Source: Sanguibacter suarezii NBRC 16159 (GTDB lineage: Bacteria > Actinomycetota > Actinomycetes > Actinomycetales > Cellulomonadaceae). Taken from it: a stretch of DNA of 64,000 nt. The position numbers and the translations under genes are program-made. Position 1 is the first letter of the stretch, and each line of letters begins with the position of its first letter. Under the pieces are notes generated by a model, which searched no databases, was not told the origin of the DNA, and saw nothing but the letters and a program-made list of their open reading frames with translations. This document shows, piece by piece, positions 27,109 to 35,296 of this stretch. The DNA lies in contig NZ_BCRT01000021.1 of the NCBI RefSeq assembly GCF_001552735.1, positions 124,001 to 188,000 on the forward strand, read 5' to 3'.

Positions 27109-27909
27109 TCACGCTGCGAGGAACTGGACCTTCCAGATCTCGGGACCTTCCTCGAGGTAGCTGACCTCGAAGCGGCCGGGCCAGCGGTCGGCGATCTGGC
27201 GCAGCAGCGGCAGCGGGTCGTGCGGGGCCAGGAGGACGAGGCCACCGCCGGCACTGACCGCGTCGAGGGCGCCGAAGATCGTCGCGTGGCGGATCGCGTG
27301 CGGGATCGCGGTCGCGTCAAGCTCGGGGAATCCCGCGTCATCGTGCCCGCCGCAACCGCAGGACCCGGTACGGGCAGGCGTCGCAGTCTCCGCCTCCGCA
27401 GACTCCATCTCCGCCGTCTGCGCATCCGCCGTCTGCGCGACGATGTCGGCCAGCGACACGTCGGGAGACGCCGCCAGCAGCGGCAGGACGAGGTCGTTCT
27501 CCGTGGACAGGTGACTCGCGAGGACGACCCGCAGCGCGTGCGCCTCGGCGGCCAGGGCCAGCGGAGTCCCGGCGGTGCGGATCGCCTCGACGAGCCGGGC
27601 GAGCACCCCGTTCTCAGCGACCAGCGCATCGATCAGCAGGCGTCCGCGCGGGTCGGCCCGGGCGACGGGGTACATCCGCGCCTCCTCGGCACGCGAGTGC
27701 GGCAGCAGCTCCGCCGCGCACCAGGCCAGGAGCGTGGCGCGCTCCTGGTCGGCACCGCGTGCGTCGTCGTCGGCCACGGCCCGCAGGAGCTTCTGGACGC
27801 GCGCGTCGAGCTGGCCGAAGAGCTCGGCGTGCTCGGTCACGGCGACCTCCACGGCAGCCGCGTCAGCGGCGCTGGAGGCAATGACGACGGGGTTCGGTGC
27901 GACAGGCAT
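27109..27909 (-). CDS. Hemerythrin-like domain fused to DUF2249
   Basis: A 266-residue protein: an N-terminal helical hemerythrin (HHE) domain with His/Glu ligands in TEHAELF, LLPHSRAEEARMY and ASHLSTENDL, then an Ala/Glu/Thr linker and a Cys-rich turn (SCGCGGH) leading into a C-terminal DUF2249 domain (DALDAVSAGGGLVLLAPHDP type). Hemerythrin domains hold a di-iron centre that binds oxygen or NO; DUF2249 proteins cluster with nitrite and NO genes. It is divergent from the regulator and nitrite reductase genes, consistent with NO sensing or detoxification. The ATG at 27909 has GGAGG at 7-base spacing; a TTG upstream is unlikely. Confidence 0.85.
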   Translation of the reverse strand: MPVAPNPVVIASSAADAAAVEVAVTEHAELFGQLDARVQKLLRAVADDDARGADQERATLLAWCAAELLPHSRAEEARMYPVARADPRGRLLIDALVAENGVLARLVEAIRTAGTPLALAAEAHALRVVLASHLSTENDLVLPLLAASPDVSLADIVAQTADAQTAEMESAEAETATPARTGSCGCGGHDDAGFPELDATAIPHAIRHATIFGALDAVSAGGGLVLLAPHDPLPLLRQIADRWPGRFEVSYLEEGPEIWKVQFLAA

Positions 27910-27943
27910 GACAAGGACCTCCGGTGCGACCCGCGGCAAAAGA

Positions 27944-27988
27944 TAGGGACAAAGCCCTAGACGGGACTGCTCCGGACTTTATTACACT
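27944..27988 (+). promoter_or_regulatory. Promoter region of the nitrite/NO module
   Basis: TAGGG-ACAAAG-CCCTA (27944-27959) is an inverted repeat lying between the divergent hemerythrin and regulator starts. TACACT (27983-27988) ends 7 bases before GTG 27996, which lacks a Shine-Dalgarno, so the regulator message is probably leaderless. The repeat contains GGGAC, loosely like NO/hypoxia (DosR-type) half-sites, but the spacing differs. Confidence 0.45.
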
Positions 27989-27995
27989 GGAAACC

Positions 27996-28793
27996 GTGAA
28001 AATCATTCGGAATGGCTCCGAGGTCGAGTACGGACCCCAGCCCTCCCTCGCGCGGCGCCGCCGGACCCGGCTCACCCCCGCGCAGGCGGCGCTGCTCGAC
28101 CACCTCGCCGACCAGCCCGAGCCGTGCACGGTGACCGCGCTCGCCGAGCTCATGCACCAGCACCCCAACACCGTCCGCGAGCACCTGGACGCCCTCGTGG
28201 CCGCCGGAGCCGCCACCCGTGCCGCCGCACCGAGCACCGGCCGCGGCCGCCCGGCCTGGCTCTACACGGCGACGACCGAGTCCCGGCTCAGCGACGACGC
28301 CCAGGAGTACGCGAGCCTGGCCGCCGCTCTCGCCGGGCAGATCGCCCGCACCAGCGCCGACCCAGCCGGTGACGCCGACGCCGCCGGCATGGAGTGGGGC
28401 CGCGACCTCGTCCGCACCGTCATGGCGGCAACCGACGACGCCAGCACCGACGACGCACCAGACGCCACCGACCGTCGCCGCGCCGCACCCAGCACCCCCG
28501 GCTCCCCCGAGCACGCCGCCTCAGCCGAGGTGCGCGCCCGCCGCCGCGTCGTCGCCCTCTTCGACGAGCTCGGCTTCGCTCCTCAGGCCGACGACGACGC
28601 CGCGGTGGTCCGCCTGCGCCGCTGCCCCCTGCTCGCAGCAGCCCATCAGCACCCCGAGGTCGTGTGCGGGGTGCACCTCGGGCTGGCCCGCGGTGCACTG
28701 GCCGAGCTCGGCGTCCCCGCTGAGGGCCTGACACTCCTGCCCTTCGCCGAGCGCGGTGCCTGTCGGCTGCATCTCACAGCGGTCCCGGAGTGA
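27996..28793 (+). CDS. HTH transcriptional regulator with C-terminal cysteine motif (possible Fe-S sensor)
   Basis: A 265-residue regulator. The winged-helix part (about 20-90) has RLTPAQAALLDHLADQPEPC and HPNTVREHLDALVAAGAATR, then a GRGRPAWLY wing, as in SufR/ArsR-type proteins. After a variable Ala/Asp/Thr linker, the C-terminal domain has RCPLLAAAHQHPEVVCGVHL and a later Cys (RGACRLHL), a spacing reminiscent of Fe-S-binding regulators. It starts the operon with the NnrS-like and nitrite reductase genes (stop overlaps next start, GTGA), so it probably senses NO, iron or oxygen and controls them. Cluster binding is an inference. Confidence 0.8.
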   Translation: MKIIRNGSEVEYGPQPSLARRRRTRLTPAQAALLDHLADQPEPCTVTALAELMHQHPNTVREHLDALVAAGAATRAAAPSTGRGRPAWLYTATTESRLSDDAQEYASLAAALAGQIARTSADPAGDADAAGMEWGRDLVRTVMAATDDASTDDAPDATDRRRAAPSTPGSPEHAASAEVRARRRVVALFDELGFAPQADDDAAVVRLRRCPLLAAAHQHPEVVCGVHLGLARGALAELGVPAEGLTLLPFAERGACRLHLTAVPE

Positions 28794-29917
28794 TCCGACG
28801 CGTGGTGTTCCTGCTGCCTGCGGGGCTGGCCATGCTCGCGGGCCTGGACGCTGCCCTTCTCCTGCTCGGACTGCCCGCCCCGCTGACCACCGACCGCCTG
28901 CCTGACATCCACGGGATGCTCCTCGTGCTGGGCTTCGTCGGCACCGTCATCGCCCTCGAGCGGGCCGTGGCGCTGCGCACCCGCCTCGGCTTCGCCGCAC
29001 CTGCGCTGCTCGGGCTGGGCGCCCTGACCCTGCTCAGCCCCGCCCCGGTGCGCGCTGGCCAGATCCTGTTGATCGCCGGCTGCGGCGCCCTGATCGGTGT
29101 GTACGTCCCACTCTTCCGCCGCTCCCACGACGAGTCGGTGATGATCCAGGCCCTCGGCGCGGTCCTCGCCCTCGGCGGCGCCGTCCTGTGGGCGGCCGGG
29201 CTGCCCATGGCTGACGTGCTGCCCTGGCTCGCCGGCTTCATCGTCGCCACCATCGTCGGTGAGCGCCTGGAGCTGGCACGGGTGGTCCGCCTCGCCCCGC
29301 GCACGGTCAACCACCTTCTCGCCCTGGTCGCGTGCCTCATGGCTGCCGTCACCGCCGCGCTGCTGTGGCCCGGACCGGGCCACGCGCTGCTCGGCGCAAG
29401 CGTCCTCGCCCTCGTCGCCTGGCTCTCCGTGCACGACGTCGCGCGGCGCACCATCCGCTCCAGCGGGCTGCCGCGGTTCATGGCCGGATGCCTGCTCGCC
29501 GGGTACGCCTGGCTCGCGGTGGCCGGCGGGATCTGGCTGCTGCACGGACGCACCGTCGAGGGATTCGCCTACGACGCGGTCATCCACTCCGTCTTCCTCG
29601 GCTTCACGCTGTCGATGATCTTCGCTCACGCACCGGTCATCCTTCCCGCGGTACTGCGGGTCCGGCTGCCCTACCACCCGGTGATGATCGTGCCTGCGGT
29701 CCTGCTGCACGCCTCCCTCGCCCTGCGGGTCCTCGTCGGCGATGCCCGCCAGATCGAGTGGGCCCGGCAGGTCGGCGGGGTCCTCAACATCACGGCGGTG
29801 CTGCTGTTCGTCGTGGTGACCGTGACGTCGATCGTCGTCGCCTCCCGCAGGAGCCCGACGCCGCGGCACCCCGCCGCGTCCCCGTCACTCACCCCGGCAG
29901 CGACGGTGGCACCGTGA
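28790..29917 (+). CDS. NnrS-like multi-span membrane protein
   Basis: A 375-residue integral membrane protein with about 11-12 predicted spans. Conserved-looking His residues lie in LPDIHGMLLVLGF and VIHSVFLGFTLSMIFAHAP, similar to NnrS family members, haem/copper membrane proteins linked with nitric-oxide tolerance. The C terminus is a Pro/Thr-rich tail. GTG at 28790 overlaps the regulator stop and its own stop overlaps the nitrite reductase start (GTGA), so all three are coupled. The NnrS assignment rests on topology, motifs and context. Confidence 0.72.
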   Translation: MIRRVVFLLPAGLAMLAGLDAALLLLGLPAPLTTDRLPDIHGMLLVLGFVGTVIALERAVALRTRLGFAAPALLGLGALTLLSPAPVRAGQILLIAGCGALIGVYVPLFRRSHDESVMIQALGAVLALGGAVLWAAGLPMADVLPWLAGFIVATIVGERLELARVVRLAPRTVNHLLALVACLMAAVTAALLWPGPGHALLGASVLALVAWLSVHDVARRTIRSSGLPRFMAGCLLAGYAWLAVAGGIWLLHGRTVEGFAYDAVIHSVFLGFTLSMIFAHAPVILPAVLRVRLPYHPVMIVPAVLLHASLALRVLVGDARQIEWARQVGGVLNITAVLLFVVVTVTSIVVASRRSPTPRHPAASPSLTPAATVAP

Positions 29918-32634
29918 ACCGCACCGCCTGGCACCTGCGCGCCAACCTGCCTACCGCGGTGTGGCTGCTGGCGACCTTCACCGTCGCCCTGCTGCACCGC
30001 TTCGTCCCCGAGGGCGGCTGGCTGCTCGTGCACATGCTCATGCTCGGGGCGGTGACCAACGCGATCCTCGTGTGGTCGGCACATTTTGCCGACGCCCTGC
30101 TGCACCGCCCGGTCAGCGCGGCATCCCGGCGTTGGCAGGTGGCACGGCTCGGCCTGCTCAACGTGAGCATCGTCGTCGTCATCGCGGGGGTGCTCACCGC
30201 GACGTGGCCGGTCACCGCGATCGGCGCCACGGGGGTGGGGGCGGCCGTGGCCGCGCACGGTGCGGTGCTCGGTCTGCAGTCCCGCCGCGCGCTGCCCTCC
30301 CGCTTCGCGTCGACGATCAGCTACTACGTCGCCGCCTGCGCGCTGCTGCCGGCCGGCGCGGCGCTGGGAGCGTTGCTCTCAGCCGGGCTGGACGACCGCT
30401 GGCACAACCGCGTCGTCTTCGCGCACGTCACGCTCAACCTGCTGGGCTTCGTCGGTCTGACGGTGACCGGCACCCTCATGACCCTGTGGCCGACGATCCT
30501 GCGCACCAAGATCGCCGCAGGCGCGGAGATCGCTGCTCGCCACGGGCTCGTGGTGATCCTCGTGTCGCTCGCTGTCGTGGTCGCCGGCACCCTCACCGGC
30601 CAGCGCCTGGTCGCCGGGGCGGGGGTGCTGGGCTACGCCGCCGGACTCGCGCGGGTGTGCGTCCCGCTCGTCCAAGCCGCCCGCGCCAAGCCGCCCGCCT
30701 CCTACGCCGCGTGGTCGGTGGCCGCCGGGATCGGTTGGCTGCTCGCCTCCCTGCTCACCCTCGTCGCCGTCGCCGCGATCGGTCCCACCTGGTCCGACGC
30801 CGCGGCGCGGGTGGGGCTGGTCACCTCGGCCCTGGTGGCAGGGTTCGCCGCGCAGGTCCTCTTCGGGGCGCTGTCCTACCTGCTCCCGGTGGTGCTGGGC
30901 GGCGGCCCCGCTGCCGTGCGCGCGACGTCGGCTGTGATGGACCGGGCCGCTCCGTGGCGGCTCATCGTCATCAACGGTGGTCTGGTGCTGTGCGTGCTGC
31001 CGGTGCCCAGCCTCGTGCGGGTGCTCGCTTCGATGCTGGTCCTCATGGGCTTCGCGTGGTTCGTCGCCTGCGCCGTGCAGGCCCTGCTCCTGCACCGGGC
31101 CCGAGCACGGAACCTGGCAGCAGCCGGGACGTCTCCGGTGGCCGCCGGTGCACCCGCCGGTCCGCCTGCCCGCCGCACCGGCCTGGTCGGGGTGGCGATC
31201 GGGTCCCTCGTGCTCGCGGTCGTGGCCGGGGTCAGCCTGGACCCGGCGGCCCTGGGGATCGGGACGTCTGCCGCGGGCACCGTGGCCGCCACAGGCGAGA
31301 CGACGATCGTCCAGGTCGAGGCCCGGGACATGCGCTTCGTCCCCGCCTCGGTCGACGTCCCGGCCGGCAACACGCTCATCATCGAGCTGACCAACGCCGA
31401 CACCCAGGTCCACGACCTCGCCCTGGACACCGGTGCCACCAGCGGCCGGCTCGCTCCGGGTGCGACCGCCCAGATCGATGCCGGCGTCGTCGGCCGGCAG
31501 GTCGACGGCTGGTGCACGGTCATCGGCCACCGGCAGATGGGCATGGTGTTCACCGTGCACGTCGTGGGCGCGGACGGCCAGCCCCTCGCAGAAGGCGAGG
31601 CGGCCGCTTCTGGCGCAACGGCGTCGGGCACCCAGGACAGCACGCAGAACGGCACGCACGACGGCACAGACGGCGCGATGGACCACTCGGCGATGGCGGG
31701 TGGCACCGCCAGCGCCGCGGACGACCTCGACTTCATGCGCAAGCCCGCGGCGGGCTTCGAGGCCCGCGACGCCACACTCGCCCCGGCCCGCGAGCCCGGG
31801 CAGGATCCCGACGCTCCCGTCACCCACGCGGTCACGCTGACCGTCTCCGAGACCCAGACCGAGGTGGCACCCGGGGTCAGCCAGACGCTGTGGACCTTCG
31901 GCGGCACCGCCCCGGGCCCGACCCTGCACGGGAAGATCGGCGACACCTTCGACGTGACCCTCGTCAACGACGGCACCATCGGCCACTCGATCGACTTCCA
32001 CGCCGGGGCTCTGGCCCCGGACGAGCCGATGCGCACCATCGCGCCAGGAGAGTCGCTGACGTACCGCTTCACCGCGACCCGCGCCGGGATCTGGATGTAC
32101 CACTGCTCGACCATGCCTATGAGCGCGCACATCGCCAACGGGATGTTCGGTGCGGTGATCATCGACCCGGAGGGTCTGGCGCCGGTGGACCGGGAGTACG
32201 TGCTGGTGCAGTCGGAGTACTACCTCGGGCCGCAGGACGGGGAGGTGGACACGGCGAAGGTCGCCGCCGAGAGCCCGGACATCGTCGCCTTCAACGGCTA
32301 CGCCAACCAGTACGACCACGACCCGCTCACCGCCCAGGTGGGCGAGCGGGTGCGGATCTGGGTGCTGGCCGCCGGCCCCAACCGCGGCACGTCGTTCCAC
32401 GTGGTGGGCGGACAGTTCGACACGATGTTCGTCGAGGGCGCGTACACGCTGCAGCCTGGGTCGGCGAGCGCCGCCGCCGGTGGCGGCGCGCAGGCCCTGG
32501 GCCTGACCACCGCCCAGGGCGGCTTCGTCGAGCTCACGCTCGACGAGGCAGGCACCTACCCCTTCGTCACCCACTCCATGGTCGACGCCGAACGAGGCGC
32601 CCACGGCCTCCTCCACCTAACCGCACCTCGCTGA
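29914..32634 (+). CDS. nirK: Membrane-anchored copper nitrite reductase: polytopic domain + cupredoxin + NirK
   Basis: A 906-residue fusion. Residues 1 to about 410 form a polytopic membrane domain of about ten spans with His-containing helices; about 465-550 is a separate cupredoxin (DMRFVPASVDVPAGNTLIIE, ligands in HDLALD and GWCTVIGHRQMGM); the last about 320 residues are a two-domain NirK. NirK ligands are all present: H691 and H696 with catalytic Asp694 (GHSIDFH), H730-C731, H739 and M744 (MYHCSTMPMSAHIANGM), catalytic H829 (SFHVVGG) and H887 (THSM). It should reduce nitrite to NO on the outer membrane face, with the added cupredoxin feeding electrons. GTG at 29914 overlaps the previous stop. 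Its last codons form the arm of a repeat hairpin. Confidence 0.9.
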   Translation: MNRTAWHLRANLPTAVWLLATFTVALLHRFVPEGGWLLVHMLMLGAVTNAILVWSAHFADALLHRPVSAASRRWQVARLGLLNVSIVVVIAGVLTATWPVTAIGATGVGAAVAAHGAVLGLQSRRALPSRFASTISYYVAACALLPAGAALGALLSAGLDDRWHNRVVFAHVTLNLLGFVGLTVTGTLMTLWPTILRTKIAAGAEIAARHGLVVILVSLAVVVAGTLTGQRLVAGAGVLGYAAGLARVCVPLVQAARAKPPASYAAWSVAAGIGWLLASLLTLVAVAAIGPTWSDAAARVGLVTSALVAGFAAQVLFGALSYLLPVVLGGGPAAVRATSAVMDRAAPWRLIVINGGLVLCVLPVPSLVRVLASMLVLMGFAWFVACAVQALLLHRARARNLAAAGTSPVAAGAPAGPPARRTGLVGVAIGSLVLAVVAGVSLDPAALGIGTSAAGTVAATGETTIVQVEARDMRFVPASVDVPAGNTLIIELTNADTQVHDLALDTGATSGRLAPGATAQIDAGVVGRQVDGWCTVIGHRQMGMVFTVHVVGADGQPLAEGEAAASGATASGTQDSTQNGTHDGTDGAMDHSAMAGGTASAADDLDFMRKPAAGFEARDATLAPAREPGQDPDAPVTHAVTLTVSETQTEVAPGVSQTLWTFGGTAPGPTLHGKIGDTFDVTLVNDGTIGHSIDFHAGALAPDEPMRTIAPGESLTYRFTATRAGIWMYHCSTMPMSAHIANGMFGAVIIDPEGLAPVDREYVLVQSEYYLGPQDGEVDTAKVAAESPDIVAFNGYANQYDHDPLTAQVGERVRIWVLAAGPNRGTSFHVVGGQFDTMFVEGAYTLQPGSASAAAGGGAQALGLTTAQGGFVELTLDEAGTYPFVTHSMVDAERGAHGLLHLTAPR

Positions 32635-32692
32635 GTGCTGGGTTCTGCACGCTCCACACCGGCGTGTCGCGTACACAACCCAGCACTCAGCG
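32629..32692. repeat. Intergenic hairpin repeat (copy 1), bidirectional terminator
   Basis: Perfect 16-bp arms CGCTGAGTGCTGGGTT and AACCCAGCACTCAGCG close a 32-base loop holding CCGGCGTGTCGCGT (32659-32672). It overlaps the nirK stop and faces the convergent prenyl synthase gene. A second copy with the same outer arms and loop core lies at 45213-45278. Confidence 0.85.
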
Positions 32693-32725
32693 GGGGCTCG
32701 GGGCGGGTGAGCCGGGGCGGAGGGG

Positions 32726-33487
32726 TCAGCGGCCTAGGCGGCGTTCTCGGACGGCGTAGGAGCGGAGGGCTCGGAGATAGTCCACCCGGCGGAAGTCGGG
32801 CCAGTAGGCCTCGCAGAAGTAGAACTCCGAGTGGGCGCTCTGCCATAGCAGGAACCCGCCCAGGCGCTGCTCGCCGGAGGTGCGGATGACCAGCTCAGGG
32901 TCGGGCTGACCCTTGGTGTAGAGGTGCTCGGCGATGTTGTCGACGTCGATGCTCTCGGCGATGTCGGCGAGGGTGGCACCGGCCTCGGCGCGCTCGCGCA
33001 GGAAGTCCCGCACGGCGTCGGCGATCTCGTGGCGCCCGCCGTAGCCGATGGCGACGTTGACGTGGAGGCCGTCGACTCCCTCGGTCTCGGCCTGGGCCGC
33101 CCGCAGCCGGTCCGCGAGCCGGTCCGGCAGCGCGTCCAGGCGCCCGACGACGCGCAGCCGCCAGCGCTTGCTCTCCGCCAGCGCGCAGACGGTGTCCTCG
33201 ATGATGGTCAGCAGCGCGTCGAGCTCGTCGGCCTTGCGGGAGAGGTTGTCCGTGGACAGCATCCACAAGGTCACCACCTCGATGCCGAGGTCCTCGCTCC
33301 AGCCGAGAAACTCCTCGATCTTGTCCGCACCTCGCCGGTGACCGTGGGCGGCGGGCTCGCCGAAGGACTTCGCCCAGCGCCGGTTGCCGTCGAGGATGAC
33401 TCCCACGTGGCGCGGCAGCGACTGGTGGGCGAGAGAGGCTGCGAGGCGCTTCTCATAGAGCCCGTACAGCAGGTCAGGCATTCGCAC
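32726..33487 (-). CDS. Cis-prenyltransferase (short-chain Z-isoprenyl diphosphate synthase / UppS family)
   Basis: A 253-residue cis-prenyltransferase with catalytic Asp in GVILDGNRRWAKSFG, the motif TLWMLSTDNLSRK and the C-terminal DPELVIRTSGEQRLGGFLLW. It is closest in motif detail to M. tuberculosis Rv1086, a Z,E-farnesyl diphosphate synthase, and the next gene is the hemolysin III homologue just as Rv1085c neighbours Rv1086. Product chain length, C15 versus C50, cannot be set from sequence alone. GTG at 33487 has GGAGG with 7-base spacing; ATGs at 33493 and 33481 are alternatives. Confidence 0.92.
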   Translation of the reverse strand: MRMPDLLYGLYEKRLAASLAHQSLPRHVGVILDGNRRWAKSFGEPAAHGHRRGADKIEEFLGWSEDLGIEVVTLWMLSTDNLSRKADELDALLTIIEDTVCALAESKRWRLRVVGRLDALPDRLADRLRAAQAETEGVDGLHVNVAIGYGGRHEIADAVRDFLRERAEAGATLADIAESIDVDNIAEHLYTKGQPDPELVIRTSGEQRLGGFLLWQSAHSEFYFCEAYWPDFRRVDYLRALRSYAVRERRLGR

Positions 33488-33601
33488 GCGCATCCCTCCG
33501 AGGTGTTCACTGCAGACGAGGACACGGTACCGGAGCGGACCCCTGTGTGGGAAAGGTGCAAAGTGACCGGTCTTCACCGGAAATTTGAGCCTACTGACCA
33601 G

Positions 33602-33623
33602 TAACCTACGTCTGCGTAGGTTA
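33602..33623 (+). promoter_or_regulatory. Perfect palindrome upstream of hemolysin III gene
   Basis: TAACCTACG-TCTG-CGTAGGTTA is a 9-bp perfect inverted repeat with a 4-base spacer, 42 bases upstream of the trhA-like ATG. It has the look of a TetR-type operator and shares its core with the site at 20115-20135. Confidence 0.65.
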
Positions 33624-33664
33624 ATCTCGGGGGTGACGCAGAACCCCACCACGAGGAGCACTTC

Positions 33665-34402
33665 ATGGCCATGACCTCCCCGGCCGACATGCCCGACTCC
33701 TCTCCCACCTCTCCCCAGACCTCACCGGAGACGATCGACGCAGTCGTCGACGCCGGTCTGGTCCGGCCGAGCGACAAGCCGCGCCTGCGCGGCTGGGTGC
33801 ACGCCATCACCTTCCCGATCGCCCTCGTGGCGAGCATCGTCCTGGTCTCCGTCGCCCCGCCGGTGGCCGGCAAGGTCTCGACCGCGATCTTCGGGCTGAG
33901 CGCGATCCTGCTCTTCGGCACGAGCGCCGTCTACCACCTGGGCACCTGGTCGCCGCGGACCGCAGCGGCGCTGCGCCGGGCCGACCACTCCAACATCTTC
34001 CTCATCATCGCCGGCACGTACACGCCGCTGGCGGTGCTCATCCTGCCCACGGACATGGCGACCGTGCTGCTGATCATCGTCTGGGTCGGCGCCGTGCTCG
34101 GCATCGCCGCCCGGAACATCTGGCTCGGCGCCCCACGCTGGGTCTACGTCCCGATCTACCTCGCCCTGGGGTGGGTCGCGGTCGGGTACATGCCCCAGTT
34201 CTGGACCTACGGCAGCCCGGCGATCGTCTGGCTGGTCTGCGTGGGCGGCCTCGCCTACACCGTCGGAGCCGTGTTCTACGCCCTCAAGCGCCCCAACCCG
34301 GTCCCGGGCTGGTTCGGCTTCCACGAGCTCTTCCACGTGCTCACGGTGGTGGGCTATGGCTGCCACTACACAGCCATCATGCTCGCCGCCCAAGCCGCCT
34401 GA
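33665..34402 (+). CDS. Hemolysin III / TrhA-family membrane protein
   Basis: A 245-residue seven-span protein of the PAQR/hemolysin III family. Family motifs are GWVHAITFPIAL in span 1, SAVYHLGTW and RRADHSNIFLIIAGTYTP in the middle, and GFHELFHVLTVVGYGCHYTA at the end, where the conserved Ser/His/Asp residues form the putative metal site. The family is linked to membrane fluidity homeostasis; hemolysis is a historical name. GAGGAG lies before the ATG at 33665, with an in-frame ATG six bases later. A strong palindrome upstream suggests repressor control. Confidence 0.9.
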   Translation: MAMTSPADMPDSSPTSPQTSPETIDAVVDAGLVRPSDKPRLRGWVHAITFPIALVASIVLVSVAPPVAGKVSTAIFGLSAILLFGTSAVYHLGTWSPRTAAALRRADHSNIFLIIAGTYTPLAVLILPTDMATVLLIIVWVGAVLGIAARNIWLGAPRWVYVPIYLALGWVAVGYMPQFWTYGSPAIVWLVCVGGLAYTVGAVFYALKRPNPVPGWFGFHELFHVLTVVGYGCHYTAIMLAAQAA

Positions 34403-34435
34403 CCCGGCGCTGGCGACTGCAGCTGCGCCACGGGC

Positions 34436-35296
34436 TCAGACAGTCCGCACCAGTGGCACGACGCCGTAGCGCCGGTTGGCCAGCGAGGGGTTGCGTTCCC
34501 GTTCCGTCATGATGCCGGCCGCGTCGATGTCAGCGCTGGTCACTGCGGCGCTGTCGCCGAGCTCGCACCCGATCGCGCCGTCCGGCCCGACGAGCAGCGA
34601 GTGCCCGCTGACGCCCTTGCCGGCCTGCCCGACGGCGAGCACCGCGCAGGTGTTCTCGATCGCCCGCGCACGGGCGAGGACCGTCCACTGCTCGACCTTG
34701 CCGGGGCCGGCGGCCCAGGCCGCCGGAACCACGAGCACCTGCGCGCCGGCGTCGACCAGGCGGCGGGCGCTCTCGGGGAAGCGCAGGTCGTAGCAGGTCA
34801 TGACACCGACGGTGAGGTCGCCGACCGGCACGACGAGCGGCTCCGCGGCGGGGTCGCCGGCCTGGAAGCGGTCGGACTCACGGTGGCCGAAGGCATCGTA
34901 GAGGTGGACCTTGGCGTAGCTCCCCACGACCTCTCCCCCGCGCACCACGACGACGACGTTGCTCGCGCGCGCAGGCGCCCGCCCCGCGTCGTCGTGCACC
35001 GCGTCGTCGTGCACTGCGTCGTGCCCCGCGCCCTCGTGGTCGGCGGTGGTGACCATCCCGGCCACGATCGTCATCCCCGTGGTGGCGGTCTGTTCGCGCA
35101 GCAGCCGGACGAAGGGTCCGGTCAGCGGCTCAGCGTGCTCGACGCCCACCCCGCGCGGGTCGTACCCGCTCGCGTACTCCGGCAGCACGAGCAGGTCCGC
35201 GCGGACCCGCGCGGCCTCCGCGAAGGCCTGACGCACCACGACGAGGTTCGCGCCGTGGTCGGCGCTCACCTCGAGCTGGGCGATCGTGACGCGCAC
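34436..35296 (-). CDS. Carbon-nitrogen hydrolase (nitrilase superfamily)
   Basis: A 286-residue nitrilase-fold enzyme with the complete catalytic triad: E40 in LLVLPEYASGYDP, K129 in GSYAKVHLYDAFG and C168 in MTCYDLRFPESARR. It probably hydrolyses a small omega-amide or similar amide; substrate unknown. A His/Asp-rich insert (residues 87-105, with the repeated unit HDDAV) sits between the first two catalytic motifs and is likely a surface loop. GTG at 35296 directly abuts the stop of the upstream gene with no gap, so it is translationally coupled to the mca unit. Confidence 0.9.
   Translation of the reverse strand: MRVTIAQLEVSADHGANLVVVRQAFAEAARVRADLLVLPEYASGYDPRGVGVEHAEPLTGPFVRLLREQTATTGMTIVAGMVTTADHEGAGHDAVHDDAVHDDAGRAPARASNVVVVVRGGEVVGSYAKVHLYDAFGHRESDRFQAGDPAAEPLVVPVGDLTVGVMTCYDLRFPESARRLVDAGAQVLVVPAAWAAGPGKVEQWTVLARARAIENTCAVLAVGQAGKGVSGHSLLVGPDGAIGCELGDSAAVTSADIDAAGIMTERERNPSLANRRYGVVPLVRTV

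Noticed and set aside
27944-27959. DosR box in the nitrite/NO module promoter
   Set aside because: TAGGGACAAAGCCCTA is a palindrome and contains GGGAC, but it lacks the spacing and T of the DosR consensus (GGGACTWWAGTCCC), so it is listed only as an inverted repeat.
29332-29913. Extended start for the NirK fusion at 29332
   Set aside because: That stretch overlaps the NnrS-like gene in another frame and is Arg/Pro-rich; the GTGA overlap at 29914 gives a proper membrane N terminus.
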